The notes: generated by a model not told the origin, from the sequence alone. A stretch of 64,000 bases of DNA from Methylobacterium sp. NEAU K (GCF_030700285.1 NZ_JAUYZJ010000006.1:149379-213378), one strand, 5' to 3'. Counted from the first letter of the stretch, positions 25,776 to 34,805 are shown. Made by a program: numbers and translations.

Positions 25776-26825
25776 TCAAACGCCTTCGAGCAGCCGGTCG
25801 AGCTCGAACGAAGGGCGGCAGCCCAGATCCGCCCCATGGTCGTTCAGGAAAGCCTCGGCGCAGCGGCGTCCCTCGTCCCGCAGCATCGTCAGGAACGCCC
25901 ATTCCGCATTGAGCTTCGACGAGGAACCGAGGCCCGCGACGACGTCGCTGGCGATGTGATGCATGCGCATGGCGGCCCATCTGGCGCATTCCGAGTTATC
26001 CGCGGGCGCGACCTGCCGCAGCAGGGCCATCATCCGCAGTTCCTTGAGCAGGACCGCGTTGAACGAGACCTCGCTCAGCCGATTGAGGATCTCCCGGGCC
26101 GAGGTCGGCGCTTGTGCGCGCTCGACCGGATTGACCTGCACGATGATCGTATCCTGCGACTCGCACTCGCAGACGAGGGGCGTGATCGTCGGATTTCCGG
26201 AATAGCCCCCATCCCAATAGTAGGCGCCGTCGATCTGAACCGCCTGGAACAGGGTCGGCAGGCACGCGGACGCGAGCAGCACGTCGGCCGTGACCTCGGC
26301 GTTTCGGAATACCCGGCCCCGGCCCGTGTGAACATTCGTGGCGGTGACGAAGAGCTTGATCCGGCTGCGCGCGATCCGTCCGAAATCGAGCCGCGTGCCC
26401 AGGATCCGCCCCAGCGGATTGAAGCCTTGCGGATTGAGGTCGTACGGGGAGAATACCCGCGCCATCATGTCCGCGGCCAAGTACATGGGCGCGTAATCGA
26501 GGGTCCAGCGGCCGAGCATCACGTCGAGCGGGCTGCGTTGGAGCGGACTGAACTGCGCCGCGCGCGAGACGGCGTCCCAGAAGGCCTGGAGCGCCGCGCG
26601 CGCGCCGGCGGCCCCGCCCTGCTCGTATCCGTCAATGAGGACGGCCGCGTTCATGGCGCCGGCCGACGTTCCGGAGATGCCGTCGATCCTGAGCCATGGC
26701 TCCTGCAGCAGGCGGTCGAGAACGCCCCAGGTGAAGGCACCGTGGGCGCCGCCGCCCTGCAGAGCCAGGTCGATCGGGACCTGGTCCCGCTCGCACTCCC
26801 CCGGTGTGATCGCGTCGTTCGCCAT
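25776..26825 (-). CDS. Patatin-like phospholipase
   Basis: 349 residues. The Ser-Asp dyad is intact: the oxyanion loop LQGGGAHGAF (residues 22-31), nucleophile Ser54 in GTSAG, and Asp205 in WDGGYSG. Patatin-like enzymes hydrolyse acyl groups from phospholipids or neutral lipids. There is no signal peptide, so it is probably cytoplasmic or secreted by another route. The region after residue 210 (VQVNPVERAQAPTSAREILN) is typical of the bacterial DUF3734-lacking class. It lies 96 bp from the alkyl sulfatase end. The ribosome-binding site is weak. Confidence 0.92.
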   Translation of the reverse strand: MANDAITPGECERDQVPIDLALQGGGAHGAFTWGVLDRLLQEPWLRIDGISGTSAGAMNAAVLIDGYEQGGAAGARAALQAFWDAVSRAAQFSPLQRSPLDVMLGRWTLDYAPMYLAADMMARVFSPYDLNPQGFNPLGRILGTRLDFGRIARSRIKLFVTATNVHTGRGRVFRNAEVTADVLLASACLPTLFQAVQIDGAYYWDGGYSGNPTITPLVCECESQDTIIVQVNPVERAQAPTSAREILNRLSEVSFNAVLLKELRMMALLRQVAPADNSECARWAAMRMHHIASDVVAGLGSSSKLNAEWAFLTMLRDEGRRCAEAFLNDHGADLGCRPSFELDRLLEGV

Positions 26826-26904
26826 AGGATCGAGACCCCATCCCGAGAGCCATTCATTCCAGCGTCATTCGGACGGGCCGGAACGCGACCCTCTGCCGAA
26901 GAGG

Positions 26905-26937
26905 GGGCGGTCGCCTCCGGCTACTCGGCGACCGCCC
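26905..26937 (-). terminator. Hairpin spanning the alkyl sulfatase stop codon
   Basis: GGGCGGTCGCC and GGCGACCGCCC form a perfect 11-bp stem around an 11-base loop. The minus-strand stop codon (26921-26923) lies in the loop. No T run follows on the minus strand. Terminator or mRNA 3'-end stabiliser by position. Confidence 0.4.
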
Positions 26938-29035
26938 GTCCAGGATCGGCCCGATACGGGTCGGCCTGCACCAGGCCCGAGGCGCCTCGCACCTTGGTGC
27001 CGGGCAGGATCTCGAAGCGCGGATCGAAATCCACCATCGTGGCGGCCAGCCGGGTCAGGATGCTCGCGTCGCCCTGAACCTGCGCCGTCCCGTCGGCGAT
27101 CTGCGCCTCCAGGGTCTTGGCGCCGACCATCGTCTGCTCGAGATCCGACCGGTTGATGGTCAGGGTCAGATCGGGCTTCTCGGCCTGGAAGCCCGCGATG
27201 GTGGTCAACGTCGCGTTCTCCAGCTCGACGATGAACCGCTCGCCGTTGTCCGGCGTGATCAGGTTGATGGTGAAGCGCATCCCCTCCGCCTTCCGACTGT
27301 CCATGCGGATGCCGAGGAAGTTCAGGAACAGCTCGGTCGTCATCGCCCGCACCACGTCGGGACTGCTCGAACTTGCCGTCGCCCCTTCCGGGATGCCGGA
27401 ACGAAGCTCGTAGGCGCCGGCCAGGAAGCTGTTGCGCAGGCCGGGGTTTTCCTGCTGGTAGCCGATCTGCTCGAAGATGTCGGCGAGTAGTTCCTTGGCG
27501 GCCTGGTTCTCCGGCTCGGCCTGGACCAGCTTGTTCAGGATCTCCTGGGCCAGCAGGTACTTGCCCGCGTCGTGCAGGCGTCTTCCCCGGGCGAGGATCG
27601 CCTCCGCGCCGCCCATCAAGTCGACGTAGAGGGGCGCGCTCTCGGACGGGGCCAGCGGGATCAGCGTCGCCGGGTTACAGTCCCAGAACCCGAGATAGCG
27701 CTGGATGACGCCCCTGCTGTTGTGCTCCGGCGACCCGTGATAGCCGCGGCAATGCCACGTCTGCTGCAGGCTCCGCGGCAGCTCGTAGACGGTGTGAATC
27801 TCGTTGATCGTCACACCCTGGTTCGCGAGGTGGAGCACGTGGTTGTTCATGTGGGCGTAGAGGTCGCGCTGCGCCCGCAGAACCTCCTGGATCCGCGCGT
27901 TGCCCCAGCGGGGCCAATGGTGGGAGGCGAACATCACCTCGGCCTCCAGGCCGAACCGGTGCAGCGCCTCGTTGATGTATTTCGACCAGTTGAGCGGGTC
28001 GCGCACCGGGGCGCCCCTCAGGGTGTAGATGTTGTGCAGGGACGCGATGACGTTCTCCGCCATCCAGAGCGCCTTCATGTCAGGGATGTAGGTGTTCATC
28101 TCCCGCGGCGCTTCGGTGTTCGGCGTATTCTGAAAGACCATCTGGACGCCGTCGACCTCGAAAATCTCGATTGGCTTCTCCACGGACCGCGTCGGGGCGA
28201 TCAAACCGGTGGTGCCGGCCGAGACGCGCTGCCCCAGGCCCTGACCGACATAGCCGTGCGGCCCGGCCGGCAGGAGCAGCCCGTACTGGTAGAAGAGCCG
28301 CCGGTTCATGGCGTTGCCGGCGTAGACATTCTCCGCCACCGTGTGGGCGAGGAAGTCGGCCGGCGCGATCACCGGCACCGCGCCGGACCGCACATCCTCC
28401 TCCTTGAGGAGGCCGCGCACGCCGCCCCAATGGTCTCCGTGGGTGTGGGAGTAGATCACGGCCGAGATCGGCCGCCCCTCGCCCACATGATCCTGGAACA
28501 GCGTCCAGGCGGCGCGCGCGGTCTCCTGGCTGACGAGTGGATCGAACACGATCCACCCGGTCCGCCCCCGCACGAGGGTGAGATTCGAGAGGTCGAAACC
28601 CCGCACCTGATAGATCCCGGGAATGACCTCATAGAGCCCGTAATTGTTGTTGAGACGCGATATGCGCAGCAGCGACGGGTGAATGCTGTCGAATTCGTCC
28701 TGCTCCTCGAGGAAGCGGAACTGCTGCATGTCCCAGGCCACGTGGCTGCCATCGGCCAGGATGGTCATGTCGGCCATGGGGGCGATCAGCCCGCGTCTCT
28801 GCTCCTCGAAGTCCGTGTCGTCCGCGAAAGGCAGGCGCATCCGGGCCTGACGCAGCACCTCGCGCGTGAAAGCCGATGGCGGCTTGCCCTTCGGGCGGAA
28901 GTGCTTCGGCAAGGGAACTCCCGCCCGGGGCTCCGTGCCGTCTGCGGCACGCGCCTCAACCATGAGGCAGCCGGCCGCGGAGAACGCGGCTCCGACAGCT
29001 GGGAGGGTCTTGATGAAGGCGCGTCGCGTCGACAT
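26921..29035 (-). CDS. Alkyl sulfatase (SdsA1-like metallo-beta-lactamase fold)
   Basis: 704 residues. The N-terminus MSTRRAFIKTLPAVGAAFSA resembles a Tat-like signal peptide, though a single RR motif is all that supports Tat. The beta-lactamase-type domain has the binuclear zinc motif YSHTHGDHWGG (about residues 191-201) and AENVIASLHNIYTLRGAPVR later. The dimerisation domain (ILARGRRLHDAGKYLLAQEI) and the SCP2-like C-terminal domain (TINLITPDNGERFIVELENA) follow in the order known for SdsA1. Such periplasmic enzymes cleave primary alkyl sulfates such as SDS to alcohol and sulfate. GGAG is eight bases before the ATG. Confidence 0.93.
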   Translation of the reverse strand: MSTRRAFIKTLPAVGAAFSAAGCLMVEARAADGTEPRAGVPLPKHFRPKGKPPSAFTREVLRQARMRLPFADDTDFEEQRRGLIAPMADMTILADGSHVAWDMQQFRFLEEQDEFDSIHPSLLRISRLNNNYGLYEVIPGIYQVRGFDLSNLTLVRGRTGWIVFDPLVSQETARAAWTLFQDHVGEGRPISAVIYSHTHGDHWGGVRGLLKEEDVRSGAVPVIAPADFLAHTVAENVYAGNAMNRRLFYQYGLLLPAGPHGYVGQGLGQRVSAGTTGLIAPTRSVEKPIEIFEVDGVQMVFQNTPNTEAPREMNTYIPDMKALWMAENVIASLHNIYTLRGAPVRDPLNWSKYINEALHRFGLEAEVMFASHHWPRWGNARIQEVLRAQRDLYAHMNNHVLHLANQGVTINEIHTVYELPRSLQQTWHCRGYHGSPEHNSRGVIQRYLGFWDCNPATLIPLAPSESAPLYVDLMGGAEAILARGRRLHDAGKYLLAQEILNKLVQAEPENQAAKELLADIFEQIGYQQENPGLRNSFLAGAYELRSGIPEGATASSSSPDVVRAMTTELFLNFLGIRMDSRKAEGMRFTINLITPDNGERFIVELENATLTTIAGFQAEKPDLTLTINRSDLEQTMVGAKTLEAQIADGTAQVQGDASILTRLAATMVDFDPRFEILPGTKVRGASGLVQADPYRADPGRAVAE

Positions 29036-29138
29036 CGGTCAGCTCCATCCCGGAGGCGGTGGATTGCGGTGGAACGAACGGGCTGCGGAAGCCGCTGGGC
29101 CGCGACGGCCGCGGCCTGTCCCGCTCACGCGCGCCTCG

Positions 29139-29381
29139 CTAGCGCCAAGCACAGACCCGGCGTCCGCGCCGCCACCAGCAAACTCTGCGGCGGCGGCGGC
29201 GGCGCGGGACGACGACGACGGCCTGTGCCTTCTCGACGGGTGCGCCAGTGTTCGGATCACCGAGGGGCTCCACCCTGAGGAGCGCAGCCTCCAGGGCGCC
29301 CGGCGCCGCGATCAGGCCCGCGGCCGCCAGGGCCGCGGACGAGAAGCCGCCGAGCAAGGCGCGACGATGCATCGGTCCCAT
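29139..29381 (-). CDS. Small exported Arg-rich protein (80 aa)
   Basis: ATG 29381 is favoured because GGAGA is six bases upstream; an ATG two codons earlier has no room for a ribosome-binding site. The N-terminus (MHRRALLGGFSSAALAAAGL) is signal-like with twin arginines. The mature part is AALLRVEPLGDPNTGAPVEK followed by AQAVVVV and a tail of seven arginines then VCWWRRGRRVCAWR. Two Cys flank the WRRGRR core. I recall similar tails in other Methylobacterium small proteins, but no function. Confidence 0.65.
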   Translation of the reverse strand: MGPMHRRALLGGFSSAALAAAGLIAAPGALEAALLRVEPLGDPNTGAPVEKAQAVVVVPRRRRRRRVCWWRRGRRVCAWR

Positions 29382-29461
29382 TGCCATTCTCCGCTTCGCA
29401 GTCTGATCAATGCGCTCTCACGTCGTTGGCCGTTGGACATCCCCGTGTCGGCCGCCGATCC

Positions 29462-30073
29462 TCATCGGGCCGCCGAGCCGATGCCGGGCGGTGCTACCGC
29501 CGGCGCGACAGGCGGCTTGCCGAAGAGGCCGATCCAGGCCCATGACAGCCCCGCCGCGATCAGGTCGCAGGATACGAAGAGGCCGATCGCCCACAGGCCC
29601 GAATAGGGCCATTGCGCGATGATGGCGGCGCCCAGAAGCATCGAGAGCAGGGCGAACAGGATCACCGTGGCGCGAGACATCTGCGTCTCATGGACGATGG
29701 CCCAGATCGCGCGCGCCACGCCCGAGGCGATAAGGGTCAGGCCGAGCACGAGCGTGAGCGCGAGCGACGCTTCGAGGGGACGGAAGACCGCCCAGAGCCC
29801 GCCGACGAGATAGAGCAGACCCGCGAGGAACCGAACGGCGCGGGAGCGCCAGACCTCGACCTCGGCGGGTTTGACGAGCGATTCGACGATCTCGGCGATG
29901 CCGGCCGCGATCAAGAGGATGCCATACCAGAGCGTACTGGCAATGGTGAGGGTCACCACCATGAACAGGCCCACGATGCCGAGGACCAGGAGCAAGCTGC
30001 CGACCGCGATGAACCATCCGCGGGCACGCCCCGTGTCGGCGTGCAGAGTGCCAAAGGTTGCCGTTCCGTTCAT
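29462..30073 (-). CDS. HdeD family membrane protein
   Basis: 203 residues from ATG 30073, selected because AGGAGG sits five bases before it. Six transmembrane helices arranged as the HdeD family: GWFIAVGSLLLVLGIVGLFM, STLWYGILLIAAGIAEIVES, AVRFLAGLLYLVGGLWAVFR, ASLALTLVLGLTLIASGVAR and two more. HdeD in enterobacteria contributes to acid resistance at high cell density; in alphaproteobacteria the role is untested. The Pro/Ala-rich C-terminus is cytoplasmic. Confidence 0.88.
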   Translation of the reverse strand: MNGTATFGTLHADTGRARGWFIAVGSLLLVLGIVGLFMVVTLTIASTLWYGILLIAAGIAEIVESLVKPAEVEVWRSRAVRFLAGLLYLVGGLWAVFRPLEASLALTLVLGLTLIASGVARAIWAIVHETQMSRATVILFALLSMLLGAAIIAQWPYSGLWAIGLFVSCDLIAAGLSWAWIGLFGKPPVAPAVAPPGIGSAAR

Positions 30074-30273
30074 ACGACACCTCCTGTAGATCACATCGAT
30101 TTTTTTGGCTGTCTCATCTTAATCTAACAATCAGTAACTAAATTCCCGACCAATCCTGAGGCGCATTGATCCATGTCAAATGGGTTCGGAAGCGATCTCA
30201 GCGTAATTGACCTGACTGTCTGGCTTTGGACCGGGCTGGTTGAGAGGGTCATCCAGGATCAGAGGAGACGGAC

Positions 30274-30555
30274 ATGCGGCGAGGTCAGAAGACGCGCGCG
30301 GAGCGGGTCTTGCCGAAGTTGCGCCAGATCGAGGTGCAGACGGCACAGGGCAAGAGCATCGCCGTCGCCTGTAAGGAGGCGGATGTCTCCGAGCAGAGCC
30401 ATTACCGCTGGCGCAAGGAGTACGGCGACCTGAAGGTCGATCAGGCCAAGAAGATGAAGGATCTCGAGCGCGAGAATGCTCGGTTGCGGCATCTCGTGGC
30501 GGATCTGTCTCTGAGGAAGCAAGTGCTGGCGGACGTCGCGGCGGGAAACTTGTAG
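30274..30555 (+). CDS. IS3-family OrfA
   Basis: 93 residues. It contains the usual helix-turn-helix (QIEVQTAQGKSIAVACKEAD then VSEQSHYRWRKEYG) and a leucine-zipper-like tail (KDLERENARLRHLVADLSLR). OrfA binds the element's ends; in IS3 elements it fuses to OrfB by -1 frameshifting. It is intact here, unlike the copy at 45409, which has a stop at the codon equivalent to Gln25. The catalytic OrfB next to it is truncated, so no active transposase is made. Confidence 0.85.
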   Translation: MRRGQKTRAERVLPKLRQIEVQTAQGKSIAVACKEADVSEQSHYRWRKEYGDLKVDQAKKMKDLERENARLRHLVADLSLRKQVLADVAAGNL

Positions 30556-30637
30556 CTCCCGAGCGACGCTGGCAGGCGGTCGACGGCATCAGGGAGAAGT
30601 ACAGCCTTTCGGAGCGCCACGCCTGCCGTATCGTCGG

Positions 30638-30792
30638 GCGGCCCCCGGGGCCCCCCCCCCCCCCGCCCCCCCCGCCCCCCCCCCCGGGGGGCCCGCCCCC
30701 CCCCCCCAACCCCCCCGCTGGCGCCCCCCCCCGGCGTTAGGGGGGGCGGCCCCGGGGCCCCCGGCCCCCGGGGCCCCCGGGGCCCGCCCGAC
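30638..30792. other. Anomalous pure G/C tract inside IS3 orfB
   Basis: 155 bases that are almost exclusively C and G, with long C homopolymers. The equivalent segment in the second IS3 copy is 46 bases of ordinary coding sequence between TCGTCGG and GAGGATGC. The length change (109) breaks the frame. Nothing biological is recognised; it looks like a base-calling or assembly error. Confidence 0.8.
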
Positions 30793-31206
30793 GAGGATGC
30801 ACTGACCCGCGCAATCATCGCCCTGGCTTCCGAGTACGGGCGCTATGGCTACCGCCGCGTCACCGCGCTGCTGCAGGCGGCCGGCTGGCCCGTGGGCAAG
30901 GCCCGGGTCCAGCGCATCTGGCGTCGTGAGGGCCTCAAGGTCCCGCAAAAACACCGGCCGCGCAGTCGCCTGTGGCTCAACGATGGATCATGCGTGCGGC
31001 TGCGGCCGCTGCATCGCAATCATGTCTGGAGCTTCGACTTCGTCCAGGCACAGGCGCACGACGGGCGGAGCCTGCGTATCCTGACGCTGATCGACGCGCA
31101 TAGTCGAGCCGGCCTGGCGCTGAAGGTCGCCCGGCGCATCAACAGCGTGGGCGTCATCGGGGCACTGGCCGACGCGATAGGCCTACACGGCATCCCGGAG
31201 CATATC

Positions 31207-31393
31207 CGCCCTCTGCCTCGTCGTCGACAATGGCCGGAATCTTGTTGTTCGGTGAGACCTTCAGGAACTCGGGGGCGAACTGCTCGTCCTTGCCGATGTT
31301 CACCGGCACCACAGTGTAGGGCAGTCCGCATTCCTCCAGCATGATCGGGATCTTGCGACCGTTCGGCGTCGACCATGTGTACAGCGTGATCAT
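31207..31393 (-). pseudogene. Glutathione S-transferase, N-terminal fragment
   Basis: From ATG 31393 (GAGGAG seven bases before) it reads [20 protein letters not shown], then [17 protein letters not shown] and [18 protein letters not shown]: the thioredoxin-like N-terminal domain of a YghU/YfcG-type GST with the cis-Pro (KIPAIVD). About 62 residues remain of an expected 210-230. The sequence then runs directly into the truncated IS3 orfB from the other side. Loss of the helical domain makes it non-functional. Confidence 0.85.
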
Positions 31394-31435
31394 CGCACGC
31401 TCCTCACCTGACTGCATGGGTAGGAAATCCCGCCC

Positions 31436-31645
31436 CTATCGCAGGGTCGGCGATTCGCCAGGCTCCAGGTGGGGATCTCCACCATCGGGACCACCGAGGG
31501 AGACGTGATCGTTCAAGCGTCCTAAGTGTTCGAAGACGTGCTCGAACGCGTTCATTACGGCCTGCTCGAAGGAGCTATCGCCCTTCCCCTGAGCGTCCTT
31601 AAGGGCCCTGAGCAGGGCGCGGTGCTTCTCGGTATCGCTCGACAT
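31436..31645 (-). CDS. Small hypothetical protein (69 aa)
   Basis: ATG 31645 with GGGAGG about five bases upstream. Helical, charged sequence: KHRALLRALKDAQGKGDSSF, EQAVMNAFEHVFEHLGRLND, then an acidic flexible end. No signal peptide or domain recognised. Intergenic location, good ribosome-binding site and amphipathic helices support a real gene. Confidence 0.6.
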   Translation of the reverse strand: MSSDTEKHRALLRALKDAQGKGDSSFEQAVMNAFEHVFEHLGRLNDHVSLGGPDGGDPHLEPGESPTLR

Positions 31646-31949
31646 GTCATCCTCCCGACCGGCGTGAGCGCCGGCGCGCTAAGCCAATCTCTATGGTCAA
31701 CCCCGGTTCCTGCGCATCACCGGCGACAGACCCACAGCGGACGGAGGCCCCCTCAGGATTGATGCGCTCAATGTCTGGCAACCAACATCGAGACAGCCAT
31801 GGTGAGGGCTCAGCCCCCCGCGCCACCACGAGAACGTCTCATCAAAGCAGAGACGCGTTGGCATTCGGGCCCTCCTTCGACTACCGGGAACCGGGCGTTG
31901 CCGGCTCAATGGAGCCCCTGCCTACCAGCTTACCCGGGGATCGCTGCCG
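31646..31949. other. Intergenic region between divergent genes
   Basis: 304 bp between the 69-residue protein and the carotenoid oxygenase gene, so it should hold both promoters. I see no coding frame with conviction and no clear operator. Confidence 0.4.
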
Positions 31950-33437
31950 ATGCTGAACCCAGTCCAGTCGGCCTTCCGCGCTGCCGTCGAGGGCGGTGTC
32001 GCTCTGGTGGCCGCCTGCAGCCGGCTGCGCCTGCCCAACACGCCGAACCCCTTTGTGGTCGGCGTTCACGAACCGATGCGAGAGGAACTGACGCTGCGGG
32101 ACCTGCCTGTGACCGGGTCGATCCCGCCTGGGCTCGACGGCTTCTACCTCAAGATGGGGGCCAACCCCGTCCGCCCGGCGACGCGAGGCCACGACTGGTT
32201 CCTCGGTGATGGCATGGTGCACGGTCTTGCGGTCAAAGGCGGCAAGGCGCTTTGGTATCGCAACCGCTGGATCGGTTCGCGCACGGCCGCCGCGGCGCTT
32301 GGCCGGCCAGCGGCATCCGGACCGCGGCGGGGCGGCAACGACACCGTCAACACCAACGTCGTCGAGATCGGCGGCCGGATCTTCGCCGTGGTGGAGGCTG
32401 GCAGCTTCCCCGTCGAACTCTCCGAGACGCTGGAGGCGCAACGCTACAATCCGTTCGACGGCACGCTCGCCGGATCCTTCTCCGGACACCCGCACCGCGA
32501 CCCGCTTACCGGCGAGACCCACGCGATCGCCTATGACGGCCGCGTCTGGGACAGCGTCCGCCATGTCGTCGTCGCGCCGACTGGGCAGGTCGTGCGGGAC
32601 GTGCCGGTCGCGGTCGAGCACGGCCCCTGCATCCACGACTGCGCATTCACGGCGCGCTTCGCGATCGTGCTGGACCTGCCCGTGACGTTCTCGTTGCAGG
32701 CCCTGCTATCCGGTTACCGCTTCCCGTTCCGCTGGAAGCCCGACCACAGGGCCCGCGTGGGCCTACTCCCCCGGCAGGGCGACGGCGCCGACATCCTATG
32801 GTGCGACGTCGAGCCCTGTTTCGTGTTCCACGCCGCCAACGCCTACGACGACGCGGACGGGCGGGTGATCCTTGACGTGATCGCCTACGAGACGGTGTTC
32901 GCCTCGGCCGGGGGCGGGCTCGACACGCCGGGCCGGCTCGAACGCTGGACGATCGACCCTTCGACGAAGCGGGTCGAGCGGCGGGTGATTGACCCCGCGG
33001 CGCAGGAGTTCCCCCGCATCGATGAGCGGCTTTGCGGGCAGCGTCACCGCTACGTCTACACGGTCAGCGTCCCCGCCGACGGCAATACGCAACTCGCCGG
33101 TGCGACGCAGCTCTACAAGCACGACCTCAAGACCGGCGCGCGCCACGTGCACGAGTTCGGTGCCAGTCGCGTCCCGGGTGAGTTCGTCTTCGTGCCGGCC
33201 CGCGCCGGGGCCGGCGAGGACGAAGGCTGGCTCGTCGGGCTCGTCATCGACACAGCGAGCGACACGACGGACTTTGCCGTCCTCGACGCGCGATCGTTTG
33301 AGGCGCCGCCCGTCGCCACGGTTCGCCTCGGGCACCGGATCCCGCCGGGCTTCCACGGCAACTGGTTCCCGGCGCGCGACCCGGCTGGAAAAGCCGACTG
33401 TGGTGCCCTCGGGGATTGCACCGACGCGGGATCGTGA
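31950..33437 (+). CDS. Carotenoid oxygenase family protein
   Basis: 495 residues, the usual size. The four iron-binding histidines of the seven-bladed propeller are present: His180 in SGHPHRDP, His229 in CIHDCAFT, His294 in VFHAANAY and His469 in GFHGNWFP. NPVRPATRGHDWFLGDGMVH is the typical blade-1 region. These non-haem iron enzymes cleave carotenoid or stilbene-like double bonds with O2. GDGMVHGLAVKGGKALWYRN matches lignostilbene-dioxygenase-like members, but the substrate is open. No carotenoid synthesis genes lie nearby. A purine-rich GGGGATC is eight bases before the ATG. Confidence 0.92.
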   Translation: MLNPVQSAFRAAVEGGVALVAACSRLRLPNTPNPFVVGVHEPMREELTLRDLPVTGSIPPGLDGFYLKMGANPVRPATRGHDWFLGDGMVHGLAVKGGKALWYRNRWIGSRTAAAALGRPAASGPRRGGNDTVNTNVVEIGGRIFAVVEAGSFPVELSETLEAQRYNPFDGTLAGSFSGHPHRDPLTGETHAIAYDGRVWDSVRHVVVAPTGQVVRDVPVAVEHGPCIHDCAFTARFAIVLDLPVTFSLQALLSGYRFPFRWKPDHRARVGLLPRQGDGADILWCDVEPCFVFHAANAYDDADGRVILDVIAYETVFASAGGGLDTPGRLERWTIDPSTKRVERRVIDPAAQEFPRIDERLCGQRHRYVYTVSVPADGNTQLAGATQLYKHDLKTGARHVHEFGASRVPGEFVFVPARAGAGEDEGWLVGLVIDTASDTTDFAVLDARSFEAPPVATVRLGHRIPPGFHGNWFPARDPAGKADCGALGDCTDAGS

Positions 33438-33516
33438 GGCGCACCTTGTAGCCATGGCTATCGGCGAACGGGATCCTGTACGAACCCTCTACCAGGACCG
33501 GCCGATCGCGGGCGCC

Positions 33517-34152
33517 TCACGCCGCGACGGTCCAGCCGGTCACTGCCGTCATGGGGTCGCAGGAGCCTCCCTCGGGCTTCAGGACGCGTACGTCGATGCG
33601 GGCGAACCCGGCACGCTGCAGATAAAGGCTGACGAGTTGTGCGTGTCCCACTTCGTCGAGGACGTTCCAGATGGCGACCGCCTTGGTCGGGAAGCAGCGG
33701 TTCGAGAAACTGATCACCGCCGGGGAGCCGGGGCGCATTACGCGAGCGATCTCGGACAGGACGGCCACGGGTCGCTGCAGGTACTGCACCGAGACGCAGA
33801 TCAGAGCGGCGTCAACGCTCGCAGTGTCGAGGGGCAGGTGCGGCTCGGCATTGAGGTCCTGCACGAAATGCCGGGTCAGGCGCGGGTTTGCGGCGAGTTC
33901 CGCGGCATTGAGGCCGTGACCGATGACGCTGGCGTAGGCGACCTCATCCGGCAGGTGGCTGACCCAACTTGACATCAGGTCGAGGACGACACCGCCTGCA
34001 GGGACGATCGTCCTATACAAGCTCGTCACGGCAGCAATCGCAGCGGCATCGATATGGGTCACGAAGCGCGGCTCAGCGTAGAACAGCGGATCGGGATCAC
34101 GATCGTGCTTCGCGAAAGCTTCCGGTGGCAGGCTCGGCAGGTCCTGAGTCAT
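33517..34152 (-). CDS. Class I SAM-dependent methyltransferase
   Basis: 211 residues from ATG 34152; the frame extends upstream but with low-quality sequence. GGVVLDLMSSWVSHLPDEVA is a modified motif I, lacking the usual Gly-rich run. AEPHLPLDTASVDAALICVS covers motifs II-III, and SEIARVMRPGSPAVISFSNR is the typical post-motif region of UbiE-like enzymes. YAEPRFVTHID near the start is found in a family often seen as hypothetical methyltransferases in cyanobacteria and alphaproteobacteria. Acceptor unknown. It converges with the carotenoid oxygenase gene. Confidence 0.78.
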   Translation of the reverse strand: MTQDLPSLPPEAFAKHDRDPDPLFYAEPRFVTHIDAAAIAAVTSLYRTIVPAGGVVLDLMSSWVSHLPDEVAYASVIGHGLNAAELAANPRLTRHFVQDLNAEPHLPLDTASVDAALICVSVQYLQRPVAVLSEIARVMRPGSPAVISFSNRCFPTKAVAIWNVLDEVGHAQLVSLYLQRAGFARIDVRVLKPEGGSCDPMTAVTGWTVAA

Positions 34153-34805
34153 CGTTGGGCATGCCTCTGGGCCGAACACCGCGCTGAGCTCGACAGCTCG
34201 TGCCCGAACCGTGAATTGAGGACGAGTGTAGAAAGAACTCGGCGGACGCCTAGTGTAGGAGCCCAAAGTGCCGCATCTGTACGATGGCACAGACGTCGAT
34301 CATCACAAAGCCGGGCGGCTTGGCGAATACCGCGTCGCAGCGCATCGGCTCCGTTTGCGGAATGCTCATTCCACCGCACCACAACTCAAATGATGGGAGG
34401 TGGCCGTAAGCCGTCTGGCCAGTTTCGGCCGCGGGATGCAAAAAACCGGACATCGCAGCAGTCTTGCTACCGCCCTAAAGGGATGAGCGTTTCGCCGACG
34501 CTTAAATAGCCGCCACGGTTTTCCGACAGGGCGGCTGACGTTTTGGCCGGCCCGACAAGCGTGTCCGGAGATCATCAGGAAAGCGGTCGTTTTTCGGACC
34601 TAGCTGCGATGGCGGCCCCGACACTGGAGAATGCCGCAGCGACCCTGTGCGCGTTGGACTGGATTTCTTTCTCTACTTTAGCGTCCGGACCTTTTCCTGG
34701 GCCGTTGATGTAGCCGCGGGGACCATGGCACGATGACCACTGTGGTCGGGCGTGGCTCAGTAAGGGGACGCGGTGCGTGCGCTGCGTCAGATAAGGACAA
34801 CGTCC
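34153..34805. other. No confident gene
   Basis: 650 bp between the methyltransferase start and the b561-Mo oxidoreductase. Two minus-strand frames (34250-34453 and 34575-34838) show some protein-like wording (MSIPQTEPMRCDAVFAKPPG; KVEKEIQSNAHRVAAAFSSV). They lack ribosome-binding sites and recognisable domains, so I treat them as remnants or chance. Confidence 0.4.

Larger units (their letters stand above)
30208..31207 (+). mobile_element. IS3-family element, 3'-truncated, interrupted by G/C tract
   Basis: Begins at the sequence shared with the copy at 45348 (TGACC...CCGGGCTG(A/G)TTGAGAGG). It contains orfA (30274-30555) and part of orfB (RYGYRRVTALLQAAGWPVGK and LHRNHVWSFDFVQAQAHDGR, with the first catalytic Asp in LTLIDAHSRAG). 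It stops in HGIPEHIR at about 31207, just before the segment that would carry the second catalytic Asp and Glu. The right end is lost and joins a truncated GST gene. A 155-base run of G and C (30638-30792) replaces about 46 expected bases in orfB. Confidence 0.85.

Noticed and set aside
34250..34453. 67-codon minus-strand frame with some protein-like text
   Set aside because: No ribosome-binding site, no family recognised and no coupling to neighbours.
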